Shown here: positions 5,402-9,142 of the stretch, piece after piece
Numbering within the stretch: position 1 is the first letter of the stretch
Layout: every line of letters starts with the position of its first letter
Assembly (NCBI GenBank): GCA_002328865.1
Contig: DCWO01000046.1
Span: 1 to 9,142, forward strand
Reading direction: 5' to 3'
DNA: 9,142 nt
Source of the DNA: Dehalococcoidia bacterium UBA2160
GTDB lineage: Bacteria; Chloroflexota; Dehalococcoidia; Lucifugimonadales; UBA1123
Position numbers and translations under genes: made by a program
Notes under the pieces: generated by a model
The model's input: the letters and a program-made list of their open reading frames with translations, nothing else
What the model was told of the DNA's origin: nothing
The model's database searches: none

Positions 5402-7177
5402 ATGGGCGCGCTGGATGGCATCAAGGTATTGGACTTCGGCCAGTTCGTCGCCGGGCCGCTGACGGGAATGTTGCTGGCGGACCAAGGCGCGGACGTGGTC
5501 AAGATCGATCCTCCGGAGGGCCCCTGCTGGGACACGCCCGCCAACTCGACCTGGAATCGAGGCAAGCGGTCCATTGTCCTCGATCTGAAGGACCTCTCGG
5601 ACGTTGAGCGAGCTCAAGCGCTCATCGCCTCGGCGGACGTGCTGCTGGAGAACTTCCGCCCAGGCGTGATGGACCGACTCGGGCTTGGCGCGGAGGCTGC
5701 CGCTTCTGCCAACCCGAGGCTCGTGTACTGCTCGATTCCCGGGTTCGCCTCCGACGACCCGCGCGCGGCGATCCCCGCCTGGGAGGGCATCGTTGCGGCC
5801 GCGACGACCAACTTCCGGGGGCCCTTATTCGGCGCCGGAAACGGTCTGCCGATATATACTGCTATCCCCATCGCCTCGTCGTTCGCGGCATTTGAGTCCG
5901 CCGTCAGCATAGCTATGGCGTTGGGTGTCCGCGAGCGCGATGGCGTCGGCCAGCGCATCGAAGTCCTGATGTTCGACGCCATGTTCGCGGCCTTCAGCAG
6001 ACAGCGCATCCACAACGCCGATCCCCCTCCTCCGGCTCTCGGCAGCACCTGGTCCGGCCAGTTCGAATGCAAGGATGGTCGGTGGGTGATGTTCGGATCC
6101 GCGAACAGCAACTTCCGAGAGTTCGTGGAGGCCGCAGGCATCGCTTCATGGGACGAGGAAGGTCTGATTGATTGGGAGCGCCTTGCCCGCGACCCTGGGC
6201 TCGCGGCAGAGCAAAGGCGGCGAACCGTCGAGCTCTTCAAGACCCGAACGGCGCAGCAATGGGAGGACGACATCGCGATCGCGGGCAGCGAGTGCGCCGT
6301 ATGCAGGGCAAGCGCCGAATGGCTCGACCACACCCACGCCCGCGAGTCCAAGATGGTCATCGAAGTCCAAGACCCGAAATTCGGGAAGATGCTGCAACCG
6401 GGCGTGAATCCACGCCTGTCAGGAACGCCTGGCGAGGTTCGCGGTCCGGCTCCGGCGCTCGACCAACATCGCGACGAGGTTCTGTCCGAGGCCAATGGCG
6501 GCTCGCAGCCGGCGCCGGTCGAAAATATCGACGATACACTGCGATCGGCGCTCGACGGGGTGCGTGTGCTCGACCTCTGCATAATTCTCGCCGGGCCCAC
6601 ATGCGGAAGGACGCTCGCGGAATTCGGCGCCGACGTGATCAAGATCGACGACCCGAACAGAGGTCCAACGATCGCCTCCCACAATACCGTCAACCGGGGC
6701 AAACGCAGCATTCTGCTGGACCTGAAGAAGGAAGAGGGACGCGACGTGTTCTGGCGACTGCTTGAGGACGCTGACGTCGTGGTCCAGAACAACCGGAAAG
6801 GACGCATAGAAGCCTTGGGATTGGGTTACGATGAGGTTCGTAAGCGGAAATCCGACATCGTCTACGCTTCGTTGAACGCCTACGGGCACATCGGACCTTG
6901 GGCCGAGCGTCCGGGACACGAGCAGTTCGCGCAAGCCACTACCGGCATGCAGGCGCGTTTCGGGGGCGACGGTCAGCCGCAGCTTCAACCACATCCGATC
7001 AACGACTTCAGCACCGGGCTCCTGGGCGCGTACGGTGTCGCATTGGCGTTGCTGCATCGAAAACGGACCGGCGAAGGCCAGCACGTCGACGGCGCGCTCG
7101 CCTACACGGCCATGACGCTGCAATCAGCGATCGTACAGGACTACGACGGCAAGACTTGGGACGAACCGCGAGGCTAA
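5402..7177 (+). CDS. Class III CoA-transferase (CaiB/BaiF), fused tandem type, cut short by an in-frame stop
   Basis: 591 aa up to TAA 7175-7177. The frame is open from 5231, but homology starts at the ATG at 5402 (MGALDGIKVLDFGQ), with GGAG 11 nt upstream. Class III enzymes move CoA between acyl-CoAs and free carboxylates through an aspartyl-CoA thioester. Two CaiB/BaiF units are fused. Unit 1 (about 1-360) has KVLDFGQFVAGPLTG (8-22), GADVVKIDPPEG (29-40), NRGKRSIVLDLK (52-63) and LLENFRPGVMDRLGLG (81-96). Unit 2 (from about 384) repeats them as RVLDLCIILAGPTCG (388-402), GADVIKIDDP (409-418) and NRGKRSILLDLK (431-442). The catalytic Asp is present in unit 2 (PINDFSTG, D535), but the equivalent place in unit 1 is Ser (PIASSFAA, S159). 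The product as read lacks the C-terminal part of unit 2, which continues in the same frame after the stop, so it is probably non-functional unless the stop is read through or is an error. Confidence 0.88.
   Translation: MGALDGIKVLDFGQFVAGPLTGMLLADQGADVVKIDPPEGPCWDTPANSTWNRGKRSIVLDLKDLSDVERAQALIASADVLLENFRPGVMDRLGLGAEAAASANPRLVYCSIPGFASDDPRAAIPAWEGIVAAATTNFRGPLFGAGNGLPIYTAIPIASSFAAFESAVSIAMALGVRERDGVGQRIEVLMFDAMFAAFSRQRIHNADPPPPALGSTWSGQFECKDGRWVMFGSANSNFREFVEAAGIASWDEEGLIDWERLARDPGLAAEQRRRTVELFKTRTAQQWEDDIAIAGSECAVCRASAEWLDHTHARESKMVIEVQDPKFGKMLQPGVNPRLSGTPGEVRGPAPALDQHRDEVLSEANGGSQPAPVENIDDTLRSALDGVRVLDLCIILAGPTCGRTLAEFGADVIKIDDPNRGPTIASHNTVNRGKRSILLDLKKEEGRDVFWRLLEDADVVVQNNRKGRIEALGLGYDEVRKRKSDIVYASLNAYGHIGPWAERPGHEQFAQATTGMQARFGGDGQPQLQPHPINDFSTGLLGAYGVALALLHRKRTGEGQHVDGALAYTAMTLQSAIVQDYDGKTWDEPRG
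7175..7177 (+). other. In-frame TAA inside the CoA-transferase reading frame
   Basis: Codon 592 of the frame starting at 5402 is TAA. Sense sequence typical of the family continues in the same frame both before (TWDEPRG) and after (GPLHRAYKAADGWLFL). No frame change is needed, so a single base change (for example from CAA, GAA, AAA, TTA or TAC) would explain it. Confidence 0.85.
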
Positions 7178-7681
7178 GACACCCTCGGTTCTGGACCGCT
7201 GCATCGAGCGTACAAGGCAGCGGACGGCTGGCTTTTCCTCGGCGCGCGAATGACGGAGCTTAGCAAGCTATCGCGCGTTCCGGGCCTGGAGGGAGTCGAC
7301 GGCCTGCAGGGCGAGGATTTGGAGCGAGCGCTGGAGGACAGGTTCGTGCGAGGCTCAATCGCCGGATGGATCGGCAAACTCAACCCTGCCGGGATCGGGA
7401 TGCACCGGGTAGTTACGAGGTGGAGCGATCTCATGGACCACCCGTGGGTGAAAAGTCACGGCCTGAGCATCACGCGCAACCATGAGGATTGGGGACCGAT
7501 CACCACCGCAGGCCCGGCGCCACGAATGTCGCGCACTCCGGTCCGGCCGGGTCGCCCTGCACCGAAGCCGGGCTCGGACGCGCAAGAAATCCTGGACGAG
7601 ATCGGAATGGCGGACGAGTTGGACCGACTCGTGGGCGCGGGCGTGGTCCGCCTGGACGGCATCGCGGCCAGCGATCGGTGA
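7178..7681 (+). pseudogene. C-terminal remainder of the CoA-transferase, beyond the stop
   Basis: 167 codons in the same frame as the upstream 591-aa part, closed by TGA at 7679-7681. Residues just after the stop (PLHRAYKAADGWLFLGAR) match the usual class III CoA-transferase segment that follows the middle of the fold. Later ones include AGIGMHRVVTRWSDLMDHPW (about 66-85 of this part), the element seen near the C-terminus of CaiB/BaiF proteins, and a GPAPRMSRTPVRPGRPAP tail. Joined to the upstream part it gives a 759-codon frame, a sensible length for two fused units of about 380. The first internal ATG is at 7250, but there is no Shine-Dalgarno sequence before it and it would skip the first 24 residues. 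An independent protein is therefore unlikely. I read it as the 3' part of one broken or misread gene. Confidence 0.8.
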
Positions 7682-7682
7682 T

Positions 7683-7716
7683 GCCGCCGCGAAGCTCAAG
7701 TTGAATTCTCGGTGGC
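7683..7716. terminator. Hairpin between convergent CoA-transferase and monooxygenase genes
   Basis: GCCGCCGCGAA (7683-7693) pairs with TTCTCGGTGGC (7706-7716), giving an 11-bp stem with one G-T wobble and one mismatch and a 12-nt loop. It fills most of the 42-bp gap between the two convergent stops, as expected of a shared terminator, though no T-run is present. Confidence 0.45.
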
Positions 7717-7723
7717 GCTGAAA

Positions 7724-9142
7724 TCAGGTCGCCGATCGAACGCCTTCTGCGCTGAGGATGAAGCCCTGATAGCCGTTATCTACGACTTCGTTGCATTTCT
7801 CGCGGTAGGTTCCCACACCGCCGGCGTACGGCATGAATACGCGGGGCTTTCCGGGAATATTCGCGCCTAGATACCACGAATCTGCAAGCATGTACATTGT
7901 CGACTCGGCTACCTTGTTGACGTGGGACACCCATTCGCTCTCGGCATCGGGATCCGCCTCCGCCACTTCGATGTCACGTTCGCGCATGTAGTCGATGAAG
8001 TCTGAGATCCAATCCTGGTGCTGTTCAATCGACACGGTCATGTTGCTGAGGACGGAAGGGCTGCCCGGCCCGGTAATCATGAACATGTTCGGAAATCCTG
8101 CGACCTGGAGGCCCAAGTACGTTTTCGGTCCCTCTGACCACTTGTCCTTCAGGGCCAGACCGTCTCTTCCGCGGATGTCGATCTTGAAGAATGTGCCAGT
8201 CATCGCATCGAATCCGGTGGCGAAAACGATCATGTCGAACTCGAACTCGCTGTCCTCAGTTCGGATTCCAGTCGGGGTGATCTCTTGAATCGGTGAGTGG
8301 CGGATGTCAACCAACTCGACGTTGTCACGGTTGTATGTCTGGTAGTAGTCAGTGTCTATCAACGCCCGCTTGGAGCCCAACGGATGGTCGGTCGGCAGAA
8401 GTTTTTCGACGGTTTCGGGATCCTCCACGATCTCGCGTATCTTGGATCGGACGAATTCCGCGGCGGTGTCGTTCGCCCTTCGATCCATGCCGATGTCCTT
8501 GAACGATCCCCACAGAAATTTGTGCCCGCCCTCGGCCCAGCCAGTTTCATACGCCTCCCGGCGTTCCTCAGCCGTGGCTTCCAGGGCCAGGCGTTCGCTG
8601 AAATTCACCGCGTTGCCGCTTTTGGACCATCTTGCTTTTTCCAGAATCGCTTCGTAGTTGGGTTTGACTTGCTCTTCGAGGAATTTCCGATCTATCGTCC
8701 CGTGGCGGGCTGGGATTGTGTATTGCGGGGTGCGTTGGAACACCGTCAGGCTCTTGGCTTGCTCGGCGATCACCGGAATCGCCTGTATGCCGCTTGAGCC
8801 GGTGCCGATGACGCCGACCCGCTTGCCCGCGAAATCCACCCCGTCATGGGGCCAGTCGCCCGTATGATGCCACTCGCCCTCGAACGACTCCAGCCCTTTG
8901 ATGTACGGAACATTGCTGGTTGAGATGCACCCGATCCCGGTAATCAGGAATTTGGCGATGACTCGATCGCCGTTGTCCGTTTCGATTTCCCATCGGTTCG
9001 TATCCTCGAGGTATCTTGCAGACACAACCCTGGTGTTGAATTGAATGTTTCGGCGGAGGTCGAAACGGTCCACGACGTGATTGAGGTAGGACAGAATCTC
9101 GGGTTGCACCGGGTACTTCCCGCTCCAGTTCCAGTCCTGCAG
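7724..9142 (-). CDS. Baeyer-Villiger-type flavin monooxygenase, 5' end outside the window
   Basis: 472 residues are visible. The frame is still open at the window edge: LQDWNWSGKYPVQPEIL is read before the first internal start-like codon (GTG at 9109), so that codon is not the true start. The class B flavoprotein monooxygenase fingerprint F-x-G-x(3)-H-x(3)-W-P is complete at residues 87-98 (FEGEWHHTGDWP). The NADPH-binding Rossmann motif is VIGTGSSGIQ (111-120, GxGxxG), followed by VFQRTPQYTIPAR (133-145). KRALIDTDYYQTYNRDNVELVD (258-279), FATGFDAMTG (307-316) and GPGSPSVLSNM (358-368) are typical of cyclohexanone-monooxygenase-like enzymes. About 90-110 N-terminal residues, including the FAD-binding GxGxxG, should lie beyond the window. 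These enzymes insert one oxygen atom next to a ketone to make an ester or lactone, using NADPH, FAD and O2; the actual substrate is unknown. The gene converges on the CoA-transferase gene. Confidence 0.92.
   Translation of the reverse strand: MQDWNWSGKYPVQPEILSYLNHVVDRFDLRRNIQFNTRVVSARYLEDTNRWEIETDNGDRVIAKFLITGIGCISTSNVPYIKGLESFEGEWHHTGDWPHDGVDFAGKRVGVIGTGSSGIQAIPVIAEQAKSLTVFQRTPQYTIPARHGTIDRKFLEEQVKPNYEAILEKARWSKSGNAVNFSERLALEATAEERREAYETGWAEGGHKFLWGSFKDIGMDRRANDTAAEFVRSKIREIVEDPETVEKLLPTDHPLGSKRALIDTDYYQTYNRDNVELVDIRHSPIQEITPTGIRTEDSEFEFDMIVFATGFDAMTGTFFKIDIRGRDGLALKDKWSEGPKTYLGLQVAGFPNMFMITGPGSPSVLSNMTVSIEQHQDWISDFIDYMRERDIEVAEADPDAESEWVSHVNKVAESTMYMLADSWYLGANIPGKPRVFMPYAGGVGTYREKCNEVVDNGYQGFILSAEGVRSAT

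Noticed and set aside
5614..6807. 397-codon open frame on the minus strand inside the CoA-transferase
   Set aside because: Ser/Arg-rich antisense translation lying fully under a gene with clear family motifs in the other strand.
5402..7681. Reassignment of TAA to a sense codon in this organism
   Set aside because: Only one in-frame TAA occurs in all the recognised genes (over 2,400 codons). A reassigned codon should appear many times.

Overview
The window looks like accessory catabolic DNA from a GC-rich bacterium (roughly 60% G+C by eye, codons mostly ending in C or G). No rRNA, tRNA, CRISPR array or insertion sequence is visible. The gene mix (tandem-domain class III CoA-transferase, Baeyer-Villiger-type flavin monooxygenase, alpha/beta hydrolase, stand-alone E1 dehydrogenase) resembles uncultured Chloroflexota of the SAR202/Dehalococcoidia type or some Actinobacteria. 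That assignment is inference; no phylogenetic marker is present.

Layout, left to right. Bases 1-509 hold a small unrecognised ORF (149-385) and a leader. Bases 510-3004 form a plus-strand unit: the alpha and beta subunits of a thiamine-diphosphate-dependent 2-oxoacid dehydrogenase E1, then a small membrane-anchored protein with a LiaF-like C-terminal domain. A 464-bp gene-free stretch follows, with three hairpins and a near-consensus sigma70-type promoter. This promoter probably drives a small four-helix membrane protein (3469-3963, DUF4395-like). An alpha/beta hydrolase lies convergently on the minus strand (4047-4841). Upstream of the hydrolase, bases 4863-5144 carry a plus-strand coding-like signal that I cannot assign.

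From 5402 to 7681 runs one long reading frame for a fused tandem CaiB/BaiF CoA-transferase. It is broken by a single in-frame TAA at 7175-7177, and recognisable protein continues in the same frame after the stop. The last gene (7724 to the window edge, minus strand) is the C-terminal ~470 residues of a Baeyer-Villiger-type flavin monooxygenase whose start lies outside the window.

Taken together, the right half could oxidise a ketone to an ester (monooxygenase), cleave the ester (hydrolase) and pass the acid to CoA (CoA-transferase), while the E1 pair would decarboxylate a 2-oxoacid. This pathway is a hypothesis from gene content only. I see no clear novel defence or mobile system. The points most worth a second look are the in-frame stop in the CoA-transferase, the unequal active sites of its two halves, and the coding-like stretch at 4863-5144.
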